NCBI GenBank assembly: GCA_025056465.1
Contig: JANWVU010000008.1
Span: 1-36,751, forward strand
Length of the DNA stretch: 36,751 nucleotides
Direction: 5' to 3'
Source of the DNA: Verrucomicrobiia bacterium
GTDB lineage: Bacteria; Verrucomicrobiota; Verrucomicrobiia; Palsa-1439
Of this stretch, positions 10,366 through 19,576 are shown in pieces (the first letter of the stretch is position 1; the number at the start of each line of letters is the position of its first letter). The notes below the pieces were generated by a model. It was not told where the DNA came from. It saw only the letters and a program-made list of their open reading frames with translations, and did no database searches. The position numbers and the translations under genes were made by a program.

Positions 10366-11232
10366 TCAGTCCGTCGCCGATTGAAATTGCGGCCGGTGCT
10401 CCTCCAGAAACTCGCGCATCGTTCGCGCCGGCCGCCCCAACAACTGCGACACCGTGGGCGTCACCACCTTAGCCAAACCCGCCCGCACCAACGCATACAA
10501 CTCATTCAACGCCTCTGCCATCCACGCATCCATCCCCGCCGCCACAGCCCGCCGCACAAACTCGTCGCCCGACTCATCCTCAAACACCACGGGCCGACCC
10601 AACACCTCCGTAAGCAACTGCGCCACCTCACCGTGTGACAAGGCTTGTGGGCCGGTAAGCAAATACGCACGTCCCTCATGACCGGGTTGCGTAAGCGCAA
10701 CGGCCGCCACCGCCGCAATGTCCGCGGTGTCAATCCAACCCATGGCACCATTGCCGGTCGGCAATGCAAACCGACCCACCGACGCAATCTGCGGCGCATG
10801 CATTAACAGATTCTGCATGAAAAAACTCGGACGCAGATGCGTCCACGCCAGACCCACGCTCTCCAACTGTTTTTCCGCCACTCCATGAACCCGCGGAATG
10901 CGCGCGCGCGCCGATGGCGAGGCGCCCAACGACGACATCCGCACCACGTGCTTCACCCCCGCCATTTTAGCCGCTTCCAAAAACGCGCGTTGCTCCGTGA
11001 CCATCCCGGCATGCGGGACCTGCAACAGAAAAACTTTCTCCACGTCTGCCAACACCGTCGCAAAACCTGCCGGATGCCGATAATCCCCGGCCACGATTTC
11101 CACTGCGGACGGCAACATGGTGCGCGCCCGTGCCGGGTCGCGCACCATCGCGCGCACGCGCGCACCCTGTGCGACCAGCAGGGTGGTTAGTTGCCGTCCA
11201 ATTCGTCCCGTCGCTCCTGTGACCAAAATCAT
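10366..11232 (-). CDS. NAD(P)-binding NmrA/SDR-atypical family protein
   Basis: MILVTGATGRIGRQLTTLLVAQGARVRAMVRDPARA with Rossmann motif GATGRIG; 288 aa. Confidence 0.88.
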   Translation of the reverse strand: MILVTGATGRIGRQLTTLLVAQGARVRAMVRDPARARTMLPSAVEIVAGDYRHPAGFATVLADVEKVFLLQVPHAGMVTEQRAFLEAAKMAGVKHVVRMSSLGASPSARARIPRVHGVAEKQLESVGLAWTHLRPSFFMQNLLMHAPQIASVGRFALPTGNGAMGWIDTADIAAVAAVALTQPGHEGRAYLLTGPQALSHGEVAQLLTEVLGRPVVFEDESGDEFVRRAVAAGMDAWMAEALNELYALVRAGLAKVVTPTVSQLLGRPARTMREFLEEHRPQFQSATD

Positions 11233-11315
11233 GGGTTCACCTCGCTGCTAAGATGATTGCGGCACGCAAAAGTTTCCGCCTGCACTCGCTCACCGTATCT
11301 CCTACACTAGCGTTG

Positions 11316-12194
11316 ATGACCCGCTTCTGTTGGCCAACCGATCGCGTCCTAGTCATGGGCATTGTCAACGTCACGCCGGACTCGTTCTCCGACGGCGGCC
11401 GGTATTTTTCGCCCGACCGTGCGTGCCAACACGCGGAAACGCTCTGGCGTGCTGGGGCCGACATCCTCGATGTTGGTGGCGAAAGCACCCGACCGGGCGC
11501 CGACCCGGTACCTGCCGAGGAGGAATGGCGACGCATCGAGCCGGTCATCACGTGGTGGGCTGCTACGTCGCACCTACCGGACTGCCCCCGTCCCAAACCA
11601 TGGCTCTCGGTGGACACGACCAAGGCCGTTGTGGCGGAACGCGCGCTCGACGCCGGTGCTCACATCATCAACGACATCTCAGCCCTTCGCTTCGACCCCG
11701 ACATGGTTGGCGTTGTGCGAGGAGCGGGAGCCGGTGTGGTGCTGATGCACATGCAGGGAACTCCCCAAACCATGCAGGTAGCCCCTCACTACGAGGACGT
11801 CGTCCGCGAAGTGCGCGCTTTCTTGGCCGACCGAGTCGCTTGGGCTATCGCGCACGGCATTGCGCGCGAGCAAATCGCCATCGATCCCGGTATCGGATTT
11901 GGCAAAACCCTCGACCACAACCTAGAATTGCTCGCTCACATGGAGACGTTCACCTCACTAGGTTGCCCCCTGCTCCTTGGCGCCTCGCGCAAATCGTTCA
12001 TCGGCAAACTCACCGGTCGCGAGCCCGCCGATCGCACGGCCGGTTCGCTCGCAGTGGTCGCATGGGCGATCCTGCATCGCGCACGCGTGCTGCGCGTCCA
12101 CGACGTCGCCGAGACCCGCGACGTCATCACCCTGATCACGACCCTGCAACGGTACAAATCCTGTCCTGTTTCGCCACCAACCCCGGTAGGTTAA
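11316..12194 (+). CDS. folP: Dihydropteroate synthase
   Basis: VMGIVNVTPDSFSDGGRYF, DVGGESTRPGA, INDISALRFDP, VLMHMQGTPQTMQ, IDPGIGFGKT, LLGASRKSFIG motifs. Confidence 0.95.
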   Translation: MTRFCWPTDRVLVMGIVNVTPDSFSDGGRYFSPDRACQHAETLWRAGADILDVGGESTRPGADPVPAEEEWRRIEPVITWWAATSHLPDCPRPKPWLSVDTTKAVVAERALDAGAHIINDISALRFDPDMVGVVRGAGAGVVLMHMQGTPQTMQVAPHYEDVVREVRAFLADRVAWAIAHGIAREQIAIDPGIGFGKTLDHNLELLAHMETFTSLGCPLLLGASRKSFIGKLTGREPADRTAGSLAVVAWAILHRARVLRVHDVAETRDVITLITTLQRYKSCPVSPPTPVG

Positions 12195-12207
12195 TTACGA
12201 AATTGCG

Positions 12208-13071
12208 ATGACCCGCTTCCTCGAACTGCTCAGCGCCTACTACCGGCCCGTTATTGAGATTGGGCTGTTGGCAGCGGTCTTCTACTACTTGTTGTTGCTA
12301 CTGCGAGGCACGCGCGGTGCGGCTGTTTTCAGTGGTCTGGTCATCGCACTGGCGGTGCTCGGCGGCCTCACACAGATTTTCCAACTGGAAGTCATCAATT
12401 GGATTTTGAGCCGCGTGCTCACGTGGTTGGCCATCGCCGTCGTGGTGATCTTCCAACCCGAAATCCGACGCGCGCTCGCCCAACTCGGCAGCCAACAACT
12501 GTTCGGCTCTACCCGGCAGCGCGGCGAGTTGATTGACGTGCTGGTGGACGCCGCTGCTTCACTGGCTCGCCAACGCCACGGCGCGCTCATCGCCGTCGAA
12601 CGCGAAGTCGGCTTTCGCGGCGTGGCCGAATCCGGTGTGCCCCTCGAAGCCCATGCGTCGGCCGAGTTGCTGGAAACCATTTTTCATCCGACCACACCCT
12701 TACATGATGGCGGGGTGGTGCTGCGTGGCGACCGGATCATCGCTGCCGGTTGCGTGTTTCCCCTCACCCAACGCGCCAACCTCAGCCCCACGCTCGGTAT
12801 GCGCCATCGCGCCGCGTTGGGCTTGTCGGAGGAAACCGACGCCGTGGTCATCGTCGTCAGCGAAGAACGGGGCGAGATTTCCGTGGCCCACCGGGGTCAA
12901 CTGACCACCGGTTTGGACCCGGCCGCGTTGCGCGCCTGGCTGGTGGGCACTCTGATGCCGCCCCCGCAGAAAACGCACTGGGCGCGCGAATGGCTGCGGC
13001 GCGCCGTGGATACGTTGATGGTGCCGCGTCCTGCCGAAGAATCCGGTAAGAGTGACGACCTGCGCAAATGA
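12208..13071 (+). CDS. cdaA: Diadenylate cyclase, CdaA-type
   Basis: Three N-terminal TM segments, then DisA_N domain with PLHDGGVVLRGDRIIAAGC and GMRHRAALGLSEETDAVVIVVSEERGEIS; followed by cdaR and glmM. Confidence 0.93.
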   Translation: MTRFLELLSAYYRPVIEIGLLAAVFYYLLLLLRGTRGAAVFSGLVIALAVLGGLTQIFQLEVINWILSRVLTWLAIAVVVIFQPEIRRALAQLGSQQLFGSTRQRGELIDVLVDAAASLARQRHGALIAVEREVGFRGVAESGVPLEAHASAELLETIFHPTTPLHDGGVVLRGDRIIAAGCVFPLTQRANLSPTLGMRHRAALGLSEETDAVVIVVSEERGEISVAHRGQLTTGLDPAALRAWLVGTLMPPPQKTHWAREWLRRAVDTLMVPRPAEESGKSDDLRK

Positions 13072-13733
13072 ACTGGCTAACGCATAACTGGCGGTTGAAA
13101 CTGGCGGCGCTCGTGCTTGGCGCCACCACGTGGTGGTTCGTCAGCAACATCACCAATGACCGCCGCCTGCTTCAGGCAGTGCCGGTGGAGGTGCGCACGC
13201 GTGACAACGTCATTGTGCTCGAGCAAAGCACCAGCCTCGCCGATGTCGAAGTGCGCGGCACCCGAAACGATGTCCGCCAGATCCAACGTGATGATTTGTT
13301 GGTGGTCGCCGACCTCACCCGCGAATCCCGCCGGGGCGAGGTCTCCTGCCGGCTGGGTCCGTCCAACGTGCGTCACCCGCGTTGGATCCAGCCGGTCGCC
13401 GTCAACCCCGGTCGGCTTGTCGTTGTGCTCGACGACCTCGTGACTCGCGACCTACCGGTACACGTTCCCCTCGAAGGGCAACCGGCGGCTGGCTATCGCG
13501 TCGAGCGCATCGCGGTTTTCCCCGAAAAAATTCCCGTTCGCGGCCCCAAAACTCGCCTCGATGAACACCCCCGGCTCACCACGGCCGCCGTCTCGTTGCA
13601 CAACCGCCGCGCTTCCTTTCGCGAGCGCGTCGAGCTAAGCTTGGACCCTATGACTGACCTGCCGCTGCCCAGACGGTGGGTGGAAGTGGATGTCCAAATC
13701 CGAGCCATAACTGCGGAGGAATCAGCACCATGA
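13068..13733 (+). CDS. cdaR: YbbR-domain protein (CdaR, c-di-AMP cyclase regulator)
   Basis: N-terminal TM (NWRLKLAALVLGATTWWFVSN) and YbbR-like repeats; ATGA overlap with cdaA and with glmM. Confidence 0.85.
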   Translation: MNWLTHNWRLKLAALVLGATTWWFVSNITNDRRLLQAVPVEVRTRDNVIVLEQSTSLADVEVRGTRNDVRQIQRDDLLVVADLTRESRRGEVSCRLGPSNVRHPRWIQPVAVNPGRLVVVLDDLVTRDLPVHVPLEGQPAAGYRVERIAVFPEKIPVRGPKTRLDEHPRLTTAAVSLHNRRASFRERVELSLDPMTDLPLPRRWVEVDVQIRAITAEESAP

Positions 13734-15109
13734 CAACCGATCGCAAAATCTTCGGGACCGACGGCGTGCGCGGCACAGCCAACGTGGAGCCGGTCACCGC
13801 CGAAACCGCGCTCAAACTCGGTCGTGCGGCGGCGCACGTGTTCAAAACGCGACTTCCGCAGGCGCGCGGTGGCGGCCGCCATAAAATCGTCATCGGCAAA
13901 GACACACGCCTCTCGGGTTATATGCTGGAAAACGCCATCGCCGCCGGGGTGCTCTCCATGGGTGCCGATGTGCTGCTGATTGGCCCGCTGCCCACGCCCG
14001 GCGTCGCCTACATCACCCGCTCATTGCGCGCCGATGCCGGTATCGTGTTGACCGCCTCGCACAATCCCTACGAGGACAACGGAATCAAATTCTTCCGGCA
14101 TGACGGGTACAAACTCGACGACTCCATCGAGGCGGAAATCGAGCAATTGGTGTTCAGCGGCCAAATCGAAAACATTCGCCCCACGGCCGAGCAAATCGGC
14201 AAAGCGTTTCGGATTGACGATGCATTAGGCCGGTACGTTGAGTTTGCCAAAAACTCGTTTCCCAAAGGATTGACGCTAGATGGCCTACACATCGTCGTGG
14301 ACGTGGGCAACGGCGCCGCCTACAAAAGTACACCGTGCGTCCTGCGGGAGTTGGGTGCCAAAATCACCGTGTTCAACAACACACCCGACGGCACGAATAT
14401 CAACCGCCGGTGCGGCTCGATGTATCCCGACGTGATGTGCCAAGCCGTGCGCGCCGTTGGCGCCGATGTCGGCATTTCTCACGACGGAGATGCCGACCGC
14501 GTGTTGTTGTGCGATGAACACGGTCAACTCGTGGACGGGGATGAAGTGCTTGCGATCACCGGACTGGACTGGCTGGGCCGCGGGGCGTTGTTGCAGAACA
14601 CACTCGTTGCGACCGTGATGAGCAATCTCGGTCTCGACCTCACCATCCGCAATGCTGGTGGCCGTGTCGTGCGCACGCAAGTCGGTGACCGCTACGTCAT
14701 CGAGGAAATGTTGGCCAACAACTACAATGTCGGTGGCGAGCAATCGGGCCACATCATCTTCCGCGATTTCACCACGACCGGCGACGGAATCATCAGCGCG
14801 TTGCAGGTGCTGCGCATCATGCTGGAAAAAGACCGCCCTCTCAGCGAACTGCGTAAGGTCTGCGTCAAGTTCCCGCAGGTGGTGCTCAACGTCAAAGTGC
14901 GCGCCAAACCGGATTGGTCCGAGTTACCGGAAGTCACGACGCGAATCCGGCAGGTGGAAGAAAAACTCGGCGCCAATGGCCGTGTGTTCGTTCGCTACAG
15001 CGGTACCGAGCCGAAAGCGCGCATCCTCATCGAAGGCCCCGACCAAAAACAAATTACTGAGTGGGCCGAGGACATCGCCGCGGTGATCAAAGCGCGGATT
15101 GGCGCGTGA
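13730..15109 (+). CDS. glmM: Phosphoglucosamine mutase
   Basis: KIFGTDGVRGTAN, TASHNPYEDNGIKFF (active-site Ser), DGDADR, RYSGTEPKARILIEG; start at 13730. Confidence 0.96.
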   Translation: MTTDRKIFGTDGVRGTANVEPVTAETALKLGRAAAHVFKTRLPQARGGGRHKIVIGKDTRLSGYMLENAIAAGVLSMGADVLLIGPLPTPGVAYITRSLRADAGIVLTASHNPYEDNGIKFFRHDGYKLDDSIEAEIEQLVFSGQIENIRPTAEQIGKAFRIDDALGRYVEFAKNSFPKGLTLDGLHIVVDVGNGAAYKSTPCVLRELGAKITVFNNTPDGTNINRRCGSMYPDVMCQAVRAVGADVGISHDGDADRVLLCDEHGQLVDGDEVLAITGLDWLGRGALLQNTLVATVMSNLGLDLTIRNAGGRVVRTQVGDRYVIEEMLANNYNVGGEQSGHIIFRDFTTTGDGIISALQVLRIMLEKDRPLSELRKVCVKFPQVVLNVKVRAKPDWSELPEVTTRIRQVEEKLGANGRVFVRYSGTEPKARILIEGPDQKQITEWAEDIAAVIKARIGA

Positions 15110-15163
15110 GCAAACGCCCCCGGCCGCCTGCACCGATTCGCTTTGCGACCTGCCGCCCGGCAG

Positions 15164-15916
15164 TTACTCAAACAAACTCCGGTCACCGTTCGGATTGAGG
15201 CGTGCGACGTTGGCGGAGGGCCACCGGGAGTCAAGCGTACCGGCCGCCATGGTCATTGGTTCGACGTGGCCGTCCATCATCAGTACCATCGCGCGTCCAC
15301 CGTGCCGGAAGTGGGTGGTGGGAATTTCCGTGTGGAACGGGTGCACATAGTAAAACTCTTCCAACATCGGATTGCTCATCGAAGCCGGTGGTTGAATAGT
15401 GTTGATGTTGGCCGCGTCCGCAAAACAAACAACGGCCGACGGTGAATTGCTCAGTTGCGAGGGTGACTTCAAAAATTGCAACCGATTGAACCCGTACCCG
15501 CTGGTGATCTTGTCAAACTTCTGCCGCCACTTCGGCGACGTGTAGTCGTAACTGGGGCACACTTCGATGCCGTGTTGTTTGCGGTGGTAGGGGAATAGCA
15601 GGGCTCTGGTCAAATCCAGCGGTCGAGAAGCCGGTGGGCAAGCGCCGCCGCTGCAATACGGTGATTCCAACCCGAAATACCACAGCATGTCCGCCCCACC
15701 GTTCAAGGAAACTTGGTATGGGAAAAATTTCCCAAAATCGTCCACATACATGTGCGTCGCCAGTCCGAGTTGCCGCAGGTTACTGGTGCAGATTCCGCGT
15801 TGGGCGGCATACCGAGCCTGTCGCAACGCCGGCAAAAGCAAGGCCCCCAACAACGCCACAATCCCAATGGTGACGAGCAACTCAATCAGCGTAAAGGCGC
15901 GGTTGCGGGCGTTCAT
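15164..15916 (-). CDS. Prepilin-type N-terminal cleavage/methylation domain protein (H-X9-DG family)
   Basis: [61 protein letters not shown]... and [12 protein letters not shown] near the C-terminus. Confidence 0.88.
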   Translation of the reverse strand: MNARNRAFTLIELLVTIGIVALLGALLLPALRQARYAAQRGICTSNLRQLGLATHMYVDDFGKFFPYQVSLNGGADMLWYFGLESPYCSGGACPPASRPLDLTRALLFPYHRKQHGIEVCPSYDYTSPKWRQKFDKITSGYGFNRLQFLKSPSQLSNSPSAVVCFADAANINTIQPPASMSNPMLEEFYYVHPFHTEIPTTHFRHGGRAMVLMMDGHVEPMTMAAGTLDSRWPSANVARLNPNGDRSLFE

Positions 15917-15925
15917 GGAGAAACA

Positions 15926-15954
15926 TGGGGCGGGCCGGTTGCCGGCCCGCCCCA
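15926..15954. terminator. Strong hairpin between the PEP-CTERM gene and the prepilin-like gene
   Basis: TGGGGCGGGCCGG-TTG-CCGGCCCGCCCCA: 13-bp perfect stem, 3-nt loop. No clear T-run, so terminator versus structural element is uncertain. Confidence 0.5.
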
Positions 15955-15968
15955 CGCCGTGATTCCAC

Positions 15969-16922
15969 TCAACTCCGACGCCACCGGGTCGAAATCGCGG
16001 CCAGCGTCACGCCCAAGCCTACCAGCAAGCCGGTAGTCGGCTCTGGGATGAACTCGATCCGCTCAAACGTCACCGTCGCCACCAACGACGGATTATTGGG
16101 ATCAGTGTACCCATCTTGGTAGGCCATGATTGCAACGGTATCCACCACAAACGGATAGTTCGTGTCGTACGAGAATTGGGTATCTAGGTCGAGCGGCGGC
16201 ACACCGGTAAGCAACAGCGTCAGCGAGCCATCGCTTTGCACCTGATACATCGTCAACGACAATTCGCGAGTAAAACCATCGTAATCTAACACTGCCTCGA
16301 GAACGACGTCCTCCGGCAACTCCGTAATCAGAGGCGGCGGATTGGCTCCGAGGTCCGACGCAGGACCAAAGATCGCCGCGAAGTTGCTGAACGCATCGCC
16401 GCCCCCTTTTTGGGCACCCGCTACAACGGGCGTCAACGTCGGCCCCGGGGTGGCGGGATTCCACGTAGACAACTGCGGGAAGTAGTTAAACTCGACCGTG
16501 TGGAAGAAGTCCGAGCTGAAAAAGTTGGAGAACGACCCGGTGCGGTCGCCGCCAGTCAGCGCGCTATTGACTAGGCCAAATGCAATCTGTGCGGCGGTGT
16601 CTGTGGGTGCGCTGATCACGTTGAAACTAAACCGCACCTTCAACGTGAAGTTGTCCGATTGCGTGAACGTCGCACCGATCGGGCGATCCAGCCGCGCTGT
16701 AGGCAGTGCGGAGTTGAGGTTTACCGTCAACGACCCAGGCGCGTCGCCGCTGTATTTGGGCGCGTCGTTGTTCCACGCAAACTGACTGTTTGAGTTGTCG
16801 CCCACGCCAAACGACCACGTGGGAAACGGACTGGTTGAAAAATCTTCCACCCAGGCATGGGAGGAAGGAATAAACACCGCCGACAACGCGGCGGCCAACG
16901 CAACGGCTGTCTGACGAATCAT
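15969..16922 (-). CDS. PEP-CTERM sorting-domain secreted protein
   Basis: Signal peptide [24 protein letters not shown] and C-terminal [34 protein letters not shown] Shine-Dalgarno just before ATG at 16922. Confidence 0.88.
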   Translation of the reverse strand: MIRQTAVALAAALSAVFIPSSHAWVEDFSTSPFPTWSFGVGDNSNSQFAWNNDAPKYSGDAPGSLTVNLNSALPTARLDRPIGATFTQSDNFTLKVRFSFNVISAPTDTAAQIAFGLVNSALTGGDRTGSFSNFFSSDFFHTVEFNYFPQLSTWNPATPGPTLTPVVAGAQKGGGDAFSNFAAIFGPASDLGANPPPLITELPEDVVLEAVLDYDGFTRELSLTMYQVQSDGSLTLLLTGVPPLDLDTQFSYDTNYPFVVDTVAIMAYQDGYTDPNNPSLVATVTFERIEFIPEPTTGLLVGLGVTLAAISTRWRRS

Positions 16923-16957
16923 GGTGTCTCCTTTCGAGCGAAGGTTGTTTCTGATGT

Positions 16958-17100
16958 TTGCGTCGGCCGTTATTCTGACTTCCGGCTTCAATCCTACCGG
17001 CCCGCCTTCCCCGAACACCGGGTGGCTGTTGGGCTTTCGTATCCGGTCACAGCAGCGCCACTGTCGCCGATTTTCACGGCGTTCCCTGCACCGACGCAGG
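16958..17100 (-). promoter_or_regulatory. Cobalamin (B12) riboswitch aptamer
   Basis: Minus strand: GCGTCGG...GGGAAcGCCGTGAAAATCGGCgACagtggcGCTGCTGTGA...GCCACCCGGtgttCGGGGAAGGC...gaaGCCGGAAGTCAGAATAACGGCCGACGC. Outer stem GCGTCGG/CCGACGC (17097-17091 / 16966-16960) is perfectly complementary; core blocks match the classical cobalamin riboswitch order. Confidence 0.88.
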
Positions 17101-17244
17101 TTCGTCAAAGAACTGCGGCGCTTTTACCCCTCACCACATAAAAAGCAAGAATAAATCAAGCCACGGCTGCTCGCTTAAGCAGGCGTAAGCCCCGATGGCT
17201 TCCCTGTCCGCGGTCTCGCTGATTGCGACGCAACCCGCCACGGT

Positions 17245-17790
17245 CTACCGCGATTGCCCGTTGCGTTTCGCGCGCGCCGCAGCGGCCTCGTCGGCCGCCA
17301 ACACGCTGGTTTGTCGCTCGCGCCGAAGTTGCACAACGCTTTTGATAGGTAGCCGCGCCGCGCCGCGCCCCGCGCGCGTTTTCACGCGCAGGCCGGTGGC
17401 CAGCCGTTTTTTGGCCGCGGCAATTGCGCCACTGGCACGGTATTGGGGCAACCATTCGGCCTGCGCGACGAGCATCTCGTCGGTCATCTGCCACACTTCC
17501 GGTGGGTTGCAAACAGCGGCCACCAGCGGGTCGTGAAGCATCGCCAGTTTCAGCAAGCCGACATCCCCGCGCACGGCGGCTTCTTTTCCATGCGCTGGAC
17601 ATTGATGCCGGCCAGCAACCGATTTTCGCGGATGTCTTGTTCATAAAGCCGCGACACCATCTCCAGGTTGCGCGCATTGATATCATTAATCGCGAAATGT
17701 GTATCCCGTAACTCCCGAACGGCCAGCATGGCACGTGTCAGCATGCGCGTGAACCCCACACGGCCGGTACCAATAGAGGCGACTTTCATG
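17245..17790 (-). pseudogene. Degenerate GH4 (alpha-glucosidase/galacturonidase-like, NAD-dependent) glycosidase remnant
   Basis: N-terminus MKVASIGTGRVGFTRMLTRAMLAVRELRDTHFAINDINARNLEMVSRLYEQDI then, in another frame, EAAVRGDVGLLKLAMLHDPLVAAVCNPPEVWQMTDEMLVAQAEWLPQY. Catalytic middle portion absent. Confidence 0.72.
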
Positions 17791-17864
17791 CTTTGGGGGT
17801 GTCTCCGCTGAAGTTTCAAATGATAAATTTATGCTCCCTGCATTCCGTGTCCGTGATCCGTCTC

Positions 17865-17895
17865 AATCACGCAGGATGTTAATACCCTGCGGATT
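17865..17895. promoter_or_regulatory. Inverted repeat in the divergent GH4/AraC intergenic region (putative operator)
   Basis: AATCaCGCAGG-ATGTTAATAC-CCTGCGGATT: about 10-bp dyad with one bulge. Confidence 0.4.
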
Positions 17896-17912
17896 CATGG
17901 TAGATTTTTGCC

Positions 17913-18715
17913 GTGCCGGTATCCAAGGACTTTCGCCTCTCCGACGCCAAGACGTTCGCGGCGCACCGCTGCGAAATGGTGTACATCGGCTACGGGTACG
18001 AAACCGACCCCCGCGCGCTACCGGTTCGATAATTGGTCTCGTGAGAAGTTCTCCCTGCTCCAGTGGACCGTCAGCGGCGAGGGATGTTTTCGCGCTGCGC
18101 AGGAGTACTGGCTGCGGGCGGGGCAGGCGTTTTTAGTGAACTCGCCATCGGCCACGGCTTACTGGTTGCCGCCGGGGAGATGGTGGGAGTTTTACTGGGT
18201 TTTGTTCGTGGGCGACATGGCACACTGGCACGTCGAGCAACTCATCAACCGGCAGGGGCACATTTTCGAAGGACCGCTGCCGGAAGCGTTGCGACAAACC
18301 TACGACGAAGTCGTTGCCGGCAAAACACCCGACCGCTACACACTCTGCGCGCGCATGTATCAAATCCTTATGCACCTATATCGCGGTGCCGAGACCGCGG
18401 ACGATCCCGTGGAACGAGCGGTGCGCGTCATCTACCGGCAGTACGCGGACGCCGCTTTGGCGGTGCCCGACCTCGCCGCGGCCCCGTTTGTCCGTGTATC
18501 ACTTTGCGCGGACCTTTCGGGCGCGGACGGGGAAAAGTCCGTGGGAATTCGTCCAACGCGTACGCATGGAACGCGCGCGTGATTTGCTGGTGTCCACGCA
18601 CCGACCGATCAAAGAGATTGGGCACGCGGTCGGCTTCCGCGATTACAGCTATTTCTGTCGGATGTTCTGGCAACACACCGGCTACACGCCCGACCGGCTC
18701 CGCCAACAAGCCTGA
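17913..18715 (+). pseudogene. AraC family transcriptional regulator disrupted by two frameshifts
   Basis: Three consecutive frames: VPVSKDFRLSDAKTFAAHRCEMVYIGYGYETDPR / RYRFDNWSREKFSLLQWTVSGEGCFRAAQEYWLRAG... / RLSVYHFARTFRARTGKSPWEFVQRVRMERARDLLVSTHRPIKEIGHAVGFRDYSYFCRMFWQHTGYTPDRLRQQA. Confidence 0.8.
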
Positions 18716-18991
18716 CGCAGCCCGCGTCTGACCACGAGGAGTTGACCGCCGGTTTAGCCAAGCGGATGCCACGGGATTGTTGCTTGATTGACGCAGCGCT
18801 TGCACAAGTCATGGTTTCATTGTTAGCGAGGAGGATGAACCCTGTGGAGAAAACAAATTCCCTTCGGGATGGATGGTGTCCGCCCGGCGACCTGCGGAAG
18901 TGGGCGCGGTTGGCCTCGCGCGCGGTGCAACAGCGAGTGCCCTTGCCACCCACACGCCTGTCGCCTCGGCGGCGCACAACCGCCCGCACCG

Positions 18992-19576
18992 TCAGCGTGT
19001 CTTGGACTCGTGGGCGGTGAGTTGCCGCACGCCGTCGTAGATGTACCACATGCCGGACGCGAAAGTGAAAATGCCAGCCGCCAGCATCGGCCAATGAAAC
19101 GGCGGCTGCTGAATCTGGAGTAAAACCCAGCCGAGCGTGAGCATCTGAAAAAACGTCGCGCATTTGCCCACCCATCGGGGGCGCACCGTGACATGCCCCG
19201 TGAAGAAGTGCAGGAGCATGGTCCCGCTCAGCAGGATCACATCGCGGCTGATAACCAGTATCGGGAACCACAACGGCAACTGCTCAAACGCGCCCCCATG
19301 ATCAATGCTCAAAATGACCAACGCCGAAATCAGCAGCGCCTTGTCGGCCAACGGATCCAGCCAGGTGCCCAGCTCGGTACGCTGGTTGTAACGGCGCGCA
19401 ATGTAACCGTCCAATCCGTCCGACAACGCCGCCACCGCGAAAATGACAAACGCCAACACCGGCTGCCATTCGCGCACATGACCGGCCTGAAACCGCACCG
19501 CATAGTCCAGCGTCACCCAGACAAATACCGGAATGAGCAAAATTCGCAGGATGGTGATTTTGTTGGCGAGCGTCAT
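18992..19576 (-). CDS. pgsA: CDP-diacylglycerol--glycerol-3-phosphate 3-phosphatidyltransferase
   Basis: MTLANKITILRILLIPVFVWVTL and CDP-alcohol phosphotransferase motif LSDGLDGYIARRYNQRTELGTWLDPLADK; ATGA overlap with gltX stop fixes the start at 19576. Confidence 0.93.
   Translation of the reverse strand: MTLANKITILRILLIPVFVWVTLDYAVRFQAGHVREWQPVLAFVIFAVAALSDGLDGYIARRYNQRTELGTWLDPLADKALLISALVILSIDHGGAFEQLPLWFPILVISRDVILLSGTMLLHFFTGHVTVRPRWVGKCATFFQMLTLGWVLLQIQQPPFHWPMLAAGIFTFASGMWYIYDGVRQLTAHESKTR

Noticed and set aside
11330-12211. 293-aa plus-strand ORF
   Set aside because: Out-of-frame overlap with folP; folP motifs are decisive.
18835-19020. Small ORF MNPVEKTNSLRDGWCPPGDLRKWARLASRAVQQ... 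with a good GAGGAGG ribosome-binding site
   Set aside because: Overlaps the 3' end of pgsA on the other strand and becomes low-complexity Arg-rich; could be the 5' stub of a lost gene but there is not enough evidence to call it.
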